This document shows positions 1 through 10,787 of a stretch of DNA of 64,000 nt, piece after piece. The stretch lies in NCBI RefSeq assembly GCF_002776525.5, contig NC_045443.1:44966953-45030952 (forward strand), written 5' to 3'. The number at the start of each line of letters is the position of its first letter. The stretch's first letter is position 1. The notes beneath the pieces are model-generated. The model had not been told where the DNA came from. It made no database searches and saw only the letters and a list, made by a program, of their open reading frames with translations. The translations under genes and the position numbers were made by a program. The DNA is from Piliocolobus tephrosceles (Eukaryota > Chordata > Mammalia > Primates > Cercopithecidae).

Positions 1-54
1 GAGCTGAATGACCAGGACACTGCAGGAAAGGCAATGTGCAAGTGAGGAAGAGAA

Positions 55-295
55 CATGCATTCTGGACTTAAGCCTGAATTTAAATTCTGGTTCTGATTT
101 AGTAGTTCAATGTCTTTGGGCAAGGAATTTAGCCTCTTAATCTCTGTGAACCTTGGTTTCCTCTTCTGTAAAATGGGTATAATATTACCAGCTTCACAGG
201 ATTATTGAGAGGCATAAATGAGAAAATGCATGAAAAGCACCGAACACAGTACCTGGAACATAGTGAGTTATCATAACCATTGGTTATTACGATTG
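55..295 (+). repeat. MIR SINE, sense
   Basis: The sequence follows the MIR consensus order: 'gggcaaggaatttagcctct', then 'cctcttctgtaaaatgggta', then the 3' part with 'acagtacctggaacatagtg' and 'ttggttatta'. Substitutions are many, as expected of an ancient copy. Ends are set by eye. Confidence 0.8.
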
Positions 296-1085
296 TCAGC
301 TATTACATAATATGGTAACCTCACAAAGGCCAAAGGTTGGTATAGAAAGAGACACTGGGTGGAGCCGGGGTGGAGGGATGGCTGAAGAAGGTAGAACCCT
401 GTCCCTGATCCCAGCACAGGCCTGGGAGCCAAGGCGAGGCCCAGGGCAGAAGCACCTGCCTGCCCGGAGCTGACAGGCACAGACTGGATAGGTAATTACA
501 AAGTTGAGGGCTGGGGTGGCCCATGCAACTGTCCAGCCAGCCACATTCCTTTGTCCCGTGGGTGGCTGGGTGGTGAGTATCTGGCTGTTTATGTGGCTAC
601 CAGGATGGTGAGTGTGGTCAACACCTCTTTTCCCCAGTAGCTCCAGCAGGGTATTCAACCTTCAAAGGGAAAGGGACTCTCTACAGGCATTTGGCTCCTT
701 TTCCCATGGCATCGCCTCTGTTGCCTCCACCCCAACCCTCCAGCTACCCCTTGCTTCTCAGGTTAAACAAGTCAAAAGGCCAAAGAACAAGGCCAGACTC
801 TGAAGAGATGGCCAGTAGAGATCACTAAACTTCACCCCATCTCACTGGAGCCCTTAAATGATCAAGAAGCCCAGGACGGATGTGAATCCATCACTGTCCC
901 AGCCCTGTGTGCTTTGATTAGCCAGCCAGACTCATGGTTCTTACACTTCCATGTCCTTTTCTCAAAATTGATGTCCTTTTCTCAAAATATATATTCCTCC
1001 TAATCCACTTATGAAAATGCAATTCAGTAGGTATTAACTGAGCACATAGTATCGACTCACTGCTGACACCAGGCTCTTGGCTGAA
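296..1085. other. Unrecognised non-genic stretch
   Basis: I see no gene or repeat family here. Short open frames exist on both strands but none has splice context, codon bias or a recognisable domain. There is a short local duplication of 'tgtccttttctcaaaat' around 951-987. Confidence 0.5.
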
Positions 1086-1330
1086 CTGAGAAGACCACCA
1101 AGTGTTGGAGAGGATGTAGAACCATGGGATACCTCAAGCACTGCTGATGGAAGCCCAGAGAGGAAGGGCTTCAACTGTACATAGAGGCCCAGCACAGAGC
1201 TCTCAGAGTCAGGCTGTGGCATGTATGTGGTCACCTGTGCACAGTGCAGCAGACAGGCACACACATGAGCCAGAAATTGGGTCCCTAGATCATGAATAAT
1301 ACAACTCTTATAGCCAATCATTATAACTGT
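1086..1330 (+). repeat. L1M fragment, ORF2 end / 3' UTR junction
   Basis: The phrase 'gtgttggagaggatgtagaa' followed by 'actgctgatggaag' matches the mammalian L1M segment downstream of the ORF2 reverse transcriptase ('gttggcgaggatgtgg...ctgctggtggga'). The copy is heavily diverged and its right half is hard to align by eye. Confidence 0.5.
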
Positions 1331-1377
1331 AGAAACTCATCTAATACAACCTTTTCATTTTAGAAATGAAGCCCATA

Positions 1378-2090
1378 TCAAGTGTTGGAAAGGATGGAGA
1401 ACAATGGAAACTTTCAACCACTGCTGAAAGTGTTTTTTGGAACAACCACTATGGAAAGCTGTTTGGCACCCTATAGCAATGCTGAACATAGAATTCCATG
1501 GGAGGCAGCGATTCCAACCCTAGGTATGTGCCCTACAGAAATTCTTGTGAGTTTCTCACGTACCAGAAGACAAGTATAACATGTACACCCCTAGCAGTAC
1601 TGTCCTATCGTAATAGCTCAACTGGAAACAACCCAAATGTCCATCAGTGAGAGGAAGATGTACAAATCGTGGTGTATTTTTCCAATGGAATACTACACAG
1701 CAGTGCAAACAATGAACTGCAGTGGTGTGCATCGACATGGATGAACCTCAGAAAACTCATATTGACTCAAAGAAGTGCATGACAGAGAATACACATGTAT
1801 GTGAACTCCAAAGCCATGTAAAATGAGACAATATAGTGTTTTGTAAAACATACATAAATGATAACTTACAAAGAAAGCAAGGAGACAATTAACAGAAATT
1901 CACTTTGGGTTGGGGAGTAAGGAGGGGGAACGCAAATGGGGAGAGGCAGAGGGGGCTTTTAAGGTGCTGCGAATGCTCCACTCTTAACTTGGGTGGTAGG
2001 TTCAGGGTATAGGATTCTTTAATATATACACAAACATATAATCTTGTGTATATGATATATCACAGTTTTTAAAATGAACAAAAAAGAATT
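1378..2090 (+). repeat. L1M LINE 3' end, sense
   Basis: Starts with another copy of the L1M motif ('agtgttggaaaggatggaga'), then runs through 'aactggaaacaacccaaatg', 'tccaatggaatactacacag' and 'catggatgaacctcagaaaa'. It ends in the degenerate 3' UTR near 'ttaatatatacacaaacata'. These are in L1M consensus order. No reading frame survives. Confidence 0.85.
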
Positions 2091-2289
2091 GAAGAACCCA
2101 AGCTGCAGAGAAGCTAAGTAACCTTCACAAGCTCATCAGCTAACACATGACAGAGAAATCAATTTGCCAAATCTGAGTTTAGTCAGGTGCCAGGACAGCC
2201 ATTCCTGAATTCTAAATGGGCCTCACAAGGACAGGCTTCTGGGCTAGAAATTTTGAAAAGAAGTAAAAGAGTCTTTTTTTCCCCACTTG

Positions 2290-2362
2290 TAAATTCCCAG
2301 TGTCTTGAGTAGTACCTGGCACACAGTAGGCTCTTGGCCCATGTGTACTGCACACACATGCC
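2290..2362 (+). repeat. Short L2 3'-end remnant
   Basis: 'agtacctggcacacagtagg' is the standard L2/MIR 3' motif, but only about 50 bases align before the next element begins. Confidence 0.35.
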
Positions 2363-2575
2363 TTTCAAGGGTCTACTGTGTGCCAGGCACTTGACTTACA
2401 TCACCTAATCCTCACACAGCCCTACAAGGGAGCTATTATTATACCTGATTTACAGGTAAGGACACTGAGATTTGGGGATATTAAGAAACTTGCCCAAGGT
2501 CACAGGCTACAAAGTGATCATGCCAAGATTTGAACCTAGGAGTCTAACTCAGACCCTGGGTTTCTCCTGTTCTGC
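2363..2575 (-). repeat. MIR SINE, antisense
   Basis: Reads as the reverse complement of MIR: 'ctactgtgtgccaggcactt', 'taatcctcacacagcccta', 'cttgcccaaggtcacaggct' and 'gatttgaacctaggagtct' in order. The last motif is the decayed tRNA-derived B box of MIR, not a live tRNA gene. Confidence 0.85.
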
Positions 2576-2734
2576 CAGGCTGCTGGCTTCTAACAGCACT
2601 ACCTAAAATTTTAGTTATCTACCAAGGAACCCTGGGACCCACAGGGGGTGGGCAGGCTGCGCATTTTCTCTTCCTGTGACCTCTGTCTCCAGGCTCTGAC
2701 AGAGCAGTTTGTATGGCCAGGCCCAGGGCTGGCA

Positions 2735-2915
2735 AGCTGTGTAAAGCAGTGGTTACAGGCTGACTCTGCAGCCCTGGGCAGGTGACTATATCTCTTTAGA
2801 CCTTGGTTTCCCCACTATGCCTGCTGGAGAGGATAACTGTACTTACCCCAGAGAGAAGCTATGAGGATTGAAGGAGACAAGTAAAGCAATCAGCACGGGG
2901 CCTGGCATGAGGCTA
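2735..2915 (+). repeat. MIR SINE, sense, partial
   Basis: 'aaagcagtggttacaggctg', 'ggtttccccactatgcctgc' and 'ggggcctggcatgaggct' follow MIR order, with internal deletions. Confidence 0.65.
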
Positions 2916-3435
2916 TCAGAGGAGGCTAGAGTCCATTTCTCCTTCCAGTCGGGCTAGGTTCAGGAGTCCTTAAGGGATAGCCAGGAGAGGGAAAAGGTAG
3001 GCAAAGTGAGAATAGCTCCCCATTAGCCAATGGGACAATCAGCACATAGTAGGTTTTCAATAAAGAAGCTTGTTTGAAAGATTGTTTCCTATTTGCCTTC
3101 CAGACTATTAGAGTCATATTTGATTCCATACAATTTCTCTGCACAGTCCTACCTCCCTTGGGTTCTTGTTTGCTATTCTTAACCTAAGTAAGGTGACCGA
3201 GACTGCCAGAGAGGCACCAAGATCTAAAAGTGCTGGCAGAGGGAGCCTCCTTCTGAGAGGCCACTGTCCCCAGAGTAACCTTTGGGCAGTCCAAGCTTGC
3301 TCTCAGGTCAACTTGTTCAAACTAGTTAGTACATCTAACCCCGCAGCTCACAAACATTTATTGCAGGCCTATAATGTGCAAGACAGGGCACTAGTGCCCT
3401 GTGGCCATCCCATGAAGGCAGAGGTGGGAGAGTTC
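2916..3435. other. Unrecognised stretch with a short L2/MIR-like remnant
   Basis: Mostly unrecognised. Near 3350-3385 'aaacatttattgcaggccta' resembles the antisense L2/MIR end, but too little remains to define it. Confidence 0.4.
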
Positions 3436-3439
3436 CATG

Positions 3440-3655
3440 CAGGTTAAGAGCATGGGCTTCTGAAAACCTGAGAGGGAGTCCTGGCTTTCCTCCTCACAGG
3501 CTATGACAGCTTGGCATGTTGACTAACCTCACGGAGATTCCATTTCCTCATTTGTAAAGAGAACATAACTGGTTCCTACATCACAAGACTTAGTGATAGG
3601 TCTGGGAGGCACGTAGCACAGCACCTGTTACCAAGTGATTGCTTAGTAAGTAGCT
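3440..3655 (+). repeat. MIR SINE, sense
   Basis: 'ggttaagagcatgggcttct' is the MIR tRNA-like head. It is followed by 'catttcctcatttgtaaaga' and 'gcacgtagcacagcacctgt' in consensus order. Confidence 0.75.
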
Positions 3656-6600
3656 GAAGCTACAACTCCAGCACCAGCAGATGGCACACACTGGATGTGT
3701 CATCAGCAAAGCCTTGGGCCTCATGGGTATTCCACAGTGCCTGGAATGTCCCACCTTGCATAACACCTCCAAGCTTCAGGTTGTCATCAGAAGGCCAGTG
3801 AGAGGCAGCAGTTTCTCAGGAACCAACCACCAAGTCTGCCCAGACTACACTTTCCCGCGAGTTGCAGCTGCCCACACCCTGCTCAGGACCAGGACTCTCC
3901 CCTGTGCAGAATGAGGACTTTGTATAGCATCTGGTTCTGGGAACACTGCTTAGTCTATTCCTTGGCAGAGGACCTGCAGGGCAGGTTTGCAAAAGCATGA
4001 CACACATTCCGACTCACAGAGTACTGACTGCTTCTGCCTTCCACTCCTGCTATTTATCGACGAGACACCAGTGGGGACCAGCCAGCCTTGGGGTGGGGGT
4101 CTCACCACCTCCCTTCCCCACAAGTCACTTCAAAGACATGACTTCCCAAGAGATCTTCACTTGCCCTTTTTATCTGTTGACAATGAGAATGACCTCCTTC
4201 CTGGCAGAGTGACTGAGAGTCATCATGGTGGCTCTGCTCCCTCCACCCCTATGCCCGATCACCCACAGGCTGCACCTCTGGGGAGCCCATCCTTTGCACC
4301 TGGGCCATGAGGACCCAGGACCCAGAAGGCAGGACAGTTTCTCTTCCACATGTCGCCACAGCAGGATACAGGCACTGCCATCAAAGCCTGTCACTTGGAT
4401 TGAGCAAGAACAACCTGTCCCCACCCTGGACCATTTCCCCAATAGTCAGACCAGACCAAAGAGGCAAACTCTAGCGTCCTGGGGAACTGACAATGTCTCC
4501 TGCAACGCAGCTTCTCCCTGGCTTTGGCCTCCACTTTGCTTATCATTTCCCCGGAACCTGATTACAGGCGACCTATGTCCTTTATCAGTGTGGGCAAAGT
4601 TTGCCTACCCTTGCCTTCCTGGCTGCTTACCTACTTTACAGCCAGACTTTCTGTGGGATAGTGTGGTCCCGAGAGGTCTGGGAAGCTGGACGAGCAAAAC
4701 AAGGAGGCTGCAGATATGGAGGAAGAAGGAAGAGGAAACGTGAGGCCCAGTCTTGGCTTCACTATGAACCCCAGTTTCCCCAGGGGAAGCTGAAGAGGAG
4801 CTGGCAGACCTTCCTGTCCCTGTCTGAGGTCGGGGTGGGGCAGGCAAACCAAAGGTGAGGCCAGTCACAAGTCAAGGGTGAAGGGAAGTCACAGGGTGGC
4901 TGGGAGCAGTGCTGCCCTCAGGGAAAAGACAAGAATTGGCTGATAACACCAGGGAGCAGTCTAGGGTGTTGGGGTCTGTCCTCAGAATTAAGCTACCCCT
5001 GCTTTCCCTTGAGCATTAAACCTCCCCCAACCTCATCATCCCCTCATCACTGCTGTGACCTCTGCTGAGTTTGGAGTGATGATCACTAGGATGATTAATG
5101 TTCCATTTTTCCCTGGAGAGTTTGGATTTATGTCCATTGTCCTGGTATAACCATGCATGGCATCCCCTTTCACTCTCATAAGTATCCCAGTTTGCAAGAT
5201 ACATTACACAGGCACTCTTTCTAGCATATCCAGGAGGGCACTGACACAGGAAAAGGTTAGGGACAAATCAGAGGGAAGCAGAACAACAAGCGAGGCCTTG
5301 GTGACCCAGAGTGGCAGCCAGGGTGGCTTCAGCCCAGCTGGATCCTCTCAGAACTGGACAATAGTGGAGGGAGAGCCTGAGAACTGCTGCCCACCCTGGG
5401 GTTCAAATTGTCTTGGAGTCAGGGGCCTAGTCTGGTGGGTTCTGCTTTCTGCCATCCCTCAGAGGGCCTGGAGTCATGCTGGGCACACAAGAGGCTCTTA
5501 ATCAAATCTGGTCAATTCCTTACTTTCCTCTACCTGCATCCAAAACAGAATTGCAGCAGGAACAAATGGAAGCTGAAGCCCTGTAATTCTTTATTCAGCA
5601 ACACACCAAATGTCATCTAGGTGGTCCTCCTGTCTCTGGCTCTCTGGCTTCTAGGACCTGACTGCTGCAGAGGCAACAGCGAGTTTCTAGCAGAGATTCC
5701 AGATGCCCATCCCAGCCAGGACAGCGGTGCCTCCTTAGGATGTGGGGTAAGGAATCAAACAATGGGAATTCCCTCTCCTGTCTTAGATAACCACCTGATG
5801 TAGTAGCCACCTGATGCAGCCCACTCGGCCCCAGGCCTTTCTCCATTCACAGCCTGGGCTTTGGACACCTGCTATCTGTTCTGGGGGTAGAGTGTAGGGG
5901 TCCAAGAGGTCCTCTTGGAGCTTCCTCTGGGACTTAGTTACAAAAGAGATCAGTTCCGAGGTCAAATAGGGGAATACTACTGAGAAACCATAAACACAAA
6001 TTATCAGGGCACCCCAAACAGCACCCGACCTTCCATAATGTTTGTACAAACAAAGTCTGATGGCCTCTGCTGAAGAGGAGCAAAGGGTTGGAAAGGCTTT
6101 CTAACTCTCATTTTTTTTCCCTCCTTTCTTACCCTATTTTCTAGTTCCTCCTTTAGCTTGGTAAGGGTCCAAGTCACAGCTGATCAGGACCAGCCAAACC
6201 CGAAGCCATGGGACCCAGCCAGAGCACAGACTGTGAATTCCCCAGCTTTTTGCAGTTTGAGTCAGCCCCACAGCCGGATTGGCCTCCCAGGACTCTTCTC
6301 AAATGGGTCCAGAGAGGCTACTGAGTGGGGGCCATGGACTCTGCAGGGAGGGCTACTTCTGCTCAACGATTTCTGGCACCCAAAACAAAAGCCAGGGAGA
6401 AATATACAGTCTTACTACCTCCTGGTCTGGCTGCATGCCAGTCCTGAAACTGTTTCAGAAAGACCCACAGTTTCCTCCAGCACTTGGACAGGGAAGGGAC
6501 GGCAGAAGGTCTCTCAACACACAACACTCTCAGTTCATAGAATTGAGGCTCCAGTGTTCAGATAACCCATCTCTACCTCAGCAAACCACCTCCAATCCCT

Positions 6601-7060
6601 AGCCTGGGTTAAAGCCTTCTTTGCCAACACCATGACTTCTCTGGCCCCAGACTTTCCCGATTTCTTTTGCTCACCCCTTTCACTAGCAGAGACGGGCCGC
6701 TAATGAGACCACTAGGCAGAAATGGAATGAAGGGCTGGAAAAGCCTGCAGTGCTGGGATGTACCTCTTGATCCTAGGAGAAAGATGAGACGTAGATTTAT
6801 CATAAAGCCACTATCCCTTCACAGTCACCTCCTGCTAGAATCATCCCATAGCCATTCCATAACCACTGCTGTATTGGGTATCTGAGCCCCTGCCCATGAG
6901 GAAGACCACCTTCCAGCAGGTAGTTGGAGCAGAGCCGAACTCTGCCCAGGAGTTTCTGCAATGCTCAGAAAACGCCTGCCCAACTGCTTGCCTGGGCTCT
7001 GGCCCCTTTGGCTTCAACTGAGCCCAGACAGGAGGCTGACTCACTCACCGCACGCACAGA
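3656..7060. other. Unique non-genic stretch
   Basis: No repeat family, RNA gene or exon recognised over 3.4 kb. It is moderately GC-rich in its first half. A 172-codon ATG-initiated frame at 4225-4743 lies here and is discussed in the findings. A short palindromic site 'gggcaaagtttgccta' occurs near 4592-4607. Confidence 0.5.
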
Positions 7061-7103
7061 GAAGGAGGAGGAACAAGAGGAGGAGGAGGAGGAGGAGGAG
7101 GAG
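7061..7103 (+). repeat. (GAG)n / (GGA)n triplet repeat
   Basis: Starts imperfectly ('gaaggaggaggaacaagagg') and becomes a pure GAG run to 7103. It encodes poly-Glu or poly-Arg on the plus strand and poly-Ser/Leu on the minus strand, so it artificially opens frames on both strands. The tract is polypurine and short. Confidence 0.95.
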
Positions 7104-7779
7104 CTGCCAGAAGGGCCTGGACTTGGAGACCCAACGCTCCCCCAGCCCAGGCTGGGTCTCAGACTCTGGTCCTTGGGTGAAGAGGAGGGGCAGTTGTCCA
7201 CTGGCCCTGGAGATCACAGGCTGTTCCCTCCTAGATACTTCTGAATCTTCCTCACCACCACCACAGATGTAGGGCACCTCACTTTCCAAACAGAAACTAC
7301 TCCTTCAGCCTCTTCCTCATTTAAATGCTTGCCCCTGAGTTCCTCTGAACATCTATTGACAGGCTGTCCTGAAAAACTGGGCTAATTACGTCTAAACTCA
7401 TTAGTAGTTCAAAGAAAAGTTAAAAAAAAAAAATTACTTAAAAGACCCAACTCTACCATCACAGGTGGACCATACCTGGGCCCTGTAAGAAAATAAATAA
7501 GGCTACACGCCCTCCACTCCAGCAGTTTTGAACACCATCGACAGCCAATCGCTCCTTTTCTTATTCCTCCACTCCATGCCAAGGCGCCCGAACAGAGGAA
7601 GGAAACAAATGCTTCTTGTTGCCCAAGTGCTGAGCACTGTGCTAGCGGAGCATTTCTCCTTTAAGCTGCTTAAGCACCGAGGATGTCGCCGCTCCCCTCG
7701 CCAGCCTGGCACGAACTTCACCTTTCTCAAACCTCAGTGCCCCTTAGTGTCCCAGCCTCATGGCACGACAGTCCCGACC
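7104..7779. other. Unrecognised stretch upstream of the CpG island
   Basis: No repeat or exon recognised. An A-rich run (7420-7432) is too short to name. It probably contains proximal upstream sequence of the CpG island if transcription runs rightward. Confidence 0.4.
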
Positions 7780-8157
7780 TCAGTCGCCAAGTTTACCGCT
7801 GGGACTTAGATTCCAATGCTCGCACCTGGGCTCTCAGGCTCCGGTATCCCCGACGCCCCGACACCGAGTCCCTATCCTGAAACCCCCTTCCCCGCTGCTC
7901 CCGGGTCCGCACCTGGTCCGGCCGCGGGGTGGACAAGCTGTTCCGCGCTCCCGGCGCCCACGGCTCGGCTGCCGCCTTTTGACAAGCAGAGACAGCCCAG
8001 CACCTGGCCCCGCCTCTCGATCAGGCCCCGCCCCGGCCCCGGCCCGGCCCTCCGCCCCGCCCACAGGTCCAGTCTTCTCCTGCCAGGAGCTGGGTTGGAG
8101 CTGCAACCATCTTGACTTGGAATCAACCACCCTACAGGCCACGCTGTAGCCTTAGAG

Positions 8158-8231
8158 ACTCTACTTCGTGAAACTTTCATCGACTGTCGTTTTCATCGAC
8201 ACTCTACTTCGTGAAACTTTCATCGACTGTC
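8158..8231 (+). repeat. 31-bp direct repeat, 43-bp period
   Basis: The 31 bases at 8158-8188 recur exactly at 8201-8231. The 12-base spacer (8189-8200, 'gttttcatcgac') is itself a partial copy of the repeat's tail ('tttcatcgac'). The 3' part 'tcatcgac' therefore occurs three times. It is not a known interspersed repeat to my eye. Confidence 0.9.
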
Positions 8232-8269
8232 CCACAGAGTCTGCCCTCTGTGGGACAGAGTTGTCGATG
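8221..8269. other. Hairpin-forming inverted repeat
   Basis: A perfect 13-bp stem pairs 8227-8239 with 8246-8258 around a six-base loop ('tctgcc'). Beyond a five-base bulge (8259-8263) six more pairs form between 8221-8226 and 8264-8269. It overlaps the second copy of the 31-bp repeat. No U-run follows, so a terminator reading is not apt for this eukaryotic DNA. Confidence 0.9.
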
Positions 8270-8560
8270 TTTATAGGTGCGGATTCCCGCTTCAGCCTGC
8301 GTTAATCGGGGATGCAGCCCCCACCCTTCCTGCTGTGGTTCTACCCAGCCTGCTGCGGACGCCCGGGCCAGGTGCGTCCCCTCCTCCTGAGCTGACCCGG
8401 CCAGGACTTCGTCGTCCGCGGGACGCTGGGGGGCGCCTGCCGACTGGCACCGGCGGCTAGCTCCGCACGGGTGGGAAATCCAGGGCTCCGCTCGCTATCC
8501 TGTTACTGCTGCAGAACGCCAGGAAGCTCAGCCTGATCCCACAGATTAGGGTAAAAGATC

Positions 8561-8825
8561 CCTAGGGGCCGACGTGGAAACCGGAGTTGCATCATCGCTC
8601 CCACCCGATATCACCTTGGCAGGGACCGCGGCTTACCACGTTTCCGGTCTGTCGCGAATCTCACCCAAGGGAGCTGAGTCTCAGCTTCCCTGGTCCCTGG
8701 TCCCCAGTTCCCCCTTCCTCTCCGTGGCATCGGCGTGAAGGGAAAAGATAAAGAGTACGTCCTGAGACCTGGAATTGTGGATGACTGTGGAAAATTCACC
8801 ACAGAAAATTTTGGCTAAAAGTTAT
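8561..8825. other. Unrecognised stretch after the CpG island
   Basis: No exon or repeat recognised. CpG frequency declines through this stretch. Confidence 0.4.
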
Positions 8826-8950
8826 TCTCTGCTTCCCTTTGACTACGTGATAGGCACAGCTCTAGCTGCTAGAGGAGAGCTGAAGAAGCTGGGGTTCCCT
8901 CTTCAAAGAACTCGCTGTGCAGTGGGAGAGTGTATAAATAAGTAGCAATT
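8826..8950 (-). repeat. L2-like remnant, antisense
   Basis: 'gtgataggcacagctctagc' and 'cttcaaagaactcgctgtgc' resemble the antisense L2 3' end ('ccaggcactgt...aaggagcttaca'). Strongly diverged. Confidence 0.45.
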
Positions 8951-9004
8951 ACAACATAATCTTCTGGAATAGAAATGCCCACAAAATCATCCAGCAGTGG
9001 ATGA

Positions 9005-9190
9005 CCTCTTTTAGCCAGGGAAGATACTGCTATTCGCCTCTTACAGAGGAGGAAACCGTGGCTCAGAGGGACAAGGTGAAAGGGTGGAAAATTGAAGCAT
9101 AGAAAGGTTAAGTAATATGCCCAACATGACTCAGCTAATCAATGAAGGACTAGTGCTAGAGCCCAGCAAATCTGCCGGTGCAATGGTCTC
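9005..9190 (-). repeat. MIR SINE, antisense
   Basis: 'cttacagaggaggaaaccgt', 'ggctcagagggacaagg', 'gaaaggttaagtaatatgcc' and 'gctagagcccagcaaatctg' follow reverse-complement MIR order, with a small insertion in the middle. Confidence 0.75.
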
Positions 9191-9799
9191 TGAACCATTT
9201 CTGAGACAGCCATGCTGGACTACATAATAACCAGCCCCTCACAACTCAATAATGGGGTTAAAAGAAATAGACTGAGATAAAACAGAAGGAAGAACCTCCA
9301 ACAGTGAAGTTTGTTAAGCGCTGAAACAGTTCATTATGGAGGTATCATGGAAACTTTCTGAGAAGACTTCAACAAAAGACAGAAGAGAGGCACAGCCTTT
9401 GACTGAACTTGGGAATGGACCATTTATTCTGAGAAACAGATGAAGTGCCCCTTTAGAGGTCCTGCCAGTCTGATGGATGGATTCTCTACCCGTAATGAAA
9501 GTAATAGGAAGAATTCCCTTGCCCAAAGCATCGTGGGAAAGCTAGAGGTGATTCTTATGGGAAGAAAAGCATAAGAGGAAATTTCCAACTGCTAATACCT
9601 TGGGACCTTCTCTGGAAGTCCCATGAGCCTCTGAAAGAGGTTGAGCACTCAGAAGTCACTTTTGTGGTGCTTGATTGGCCTGACATCTTGCAAATAAACC
9701 TTATCAAAAGATGGTGGATGCTTACTAAGTATTCCATAGTAATTGACAGTCTTTTTTCACAGCTCTTTGTTGGAGGAGAGGTACTTGTAATTCATATAT
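9191..9799. other. Unrecognised stretch
   Basis: AT-rich unique sequence. No gene or repeat family recognised. Confidence 0.4.
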
Positions 9800-10005
9800 G
9801 TAAACTGCTTTATAGTATAAAAAGAATTCTTTGGAATATCTTACTTGATCTTTATCACAGCCTTTTCAGACATGAAGAGTGAAAAATAATGTTCCATTGT
9901 ACAACTGATGTGCAGAGTTGTCAAGGTTTTTACAGCTGAGGAGTATCAGAGCTACTGGACCCAGGTCTTCTCTCTGCACATCCCACTGTTTCATGCTGCC
10001 TTTAA
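9800..10005 (-). repeat. MIR-family SINE, antisense
   Basis: 'atctttatcacagccttttc', then 'gaagagtgaaaaataatgtt', and finally 'ggacccaggtcttctctctg' with 'ttcatgctgcc' resemble an antisense MIRb/MIRc-type element. Diverged. Confidence 0.5.
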
Positions 10006-10189
10006 AAAACAAAAAAATATTTCCATGCATGCACTTTTCACAGAGTTGGAGAACTCAGAAGTTCTGCATTTGGCAGATTGGCAAGATTATAGATGTCATC
10101 ATGGTCCCCAGCACATGCTGTCATCAGCCCCATCACCTTGTCTCTAACCATGTCCTTCTCATATTCCCCCAATACCTTAACTGTTCTCT

Positions 10190-10365
10190 CTCATCCACCT
10201 CTCCAGATCCTCTCCTCTTTCAGGTCCTGCCTGTTCCATCAGGCTTTTCCAACATCTCCAGGCTGAAAGGAACTGTCAATTCTCTGGTCTTTGTAGCGCA
10301 TGCATTGTCTATATTGCATGATTTGGCACCTGATAATGAACCATCTGGTATTTACATTGAACAAA
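10190..10365 (+). repeat. Possible L2 remnant, sense
   Basis: 'tttcaggtcctgcctgttcc' resembles the L2 region coding for the end of its open frame ('tcaggtctctgctcaaatgtc'). Weak match, and the rest cannot be aligned by eye. Confidence 0.3.
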
Positions 10366-10787
10366 GATAGATTTTTTTTTGCCTGTTTTGTCCTTAGAAG
10401 GAAGGTTATTTTGTGAAAGTAGAAAAGCAAGATCATATGAGATTCACTTCTCCTGTGTTCTGCTGTAATCCATAATTGTCTCTGGACCCTACTTCTCCCT
10501 AGCCAGGTATACAACTGGAAAGGGAGGTTGCTGTCCCACACTATGTTCTCTTGATGCCTTGATGACAAGCACCATTCCTGCACTACAGAGTTAATAGTTT
10601 TAAATTCCTCTATCTTGACTTCTCTATAAACCATGTACCAGAACCTGTGCAGAAGACATTAATTTTTCTTTTCCCTGAAGTTAACATTTCTCATATTCTC
10701 ACTTATCCCTGGGATGGGTAGTGGTCTTTATTGGGATGTACAGATTGTTTTTTGTCAGTACTCATCTCTGCCAAATTACATCAGGGT

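Larger units (their letters stand above)
7780..8560. promoter_or_regulatory. CpG island, probable promoter
   Basis: CpG dinucleotides are frequent across this block, unlike the CpG-poor flanks. Clustered GC boxes occur at about 8004-8066 ('gatcaggccccgccccggcc', 'tccgccccgcccaca'), the classic binding site for Sp1-family factors. On the minus strand 'aagATGGttgcagc' near 8101-8115 resembles a YY1-type start-site motif. I see no TATA box or CCAAT box in the usual position. Direction is undecided. No convincing first coding exon follows on either strand, so it could drive a non-coding RNA, a gene whose coding exons lie outside the window, or be an orphan island. Confidence 0.65.

Noticed and set aside
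2500..2560. tRNA-like B box ('gatttgaacc')
   Set aside because: It belongs to an antisense MIR, whose head is tRNA-derived. No cloverleaf or A box forms a real tRNA.
6924..7272. Poly-Glu/poly-Arg frames around the GAG repeat
   Set aside because: Non-ATG start for the longest frame, and length is inflated by the triplet repeat on every frame. No exon boundaries.
8158..8231. CRISPR-like repeat-spacer-repeat
   Set aside because: Only two exact repeats, a spacer that copies the repeat itself, and a primate genomic context.
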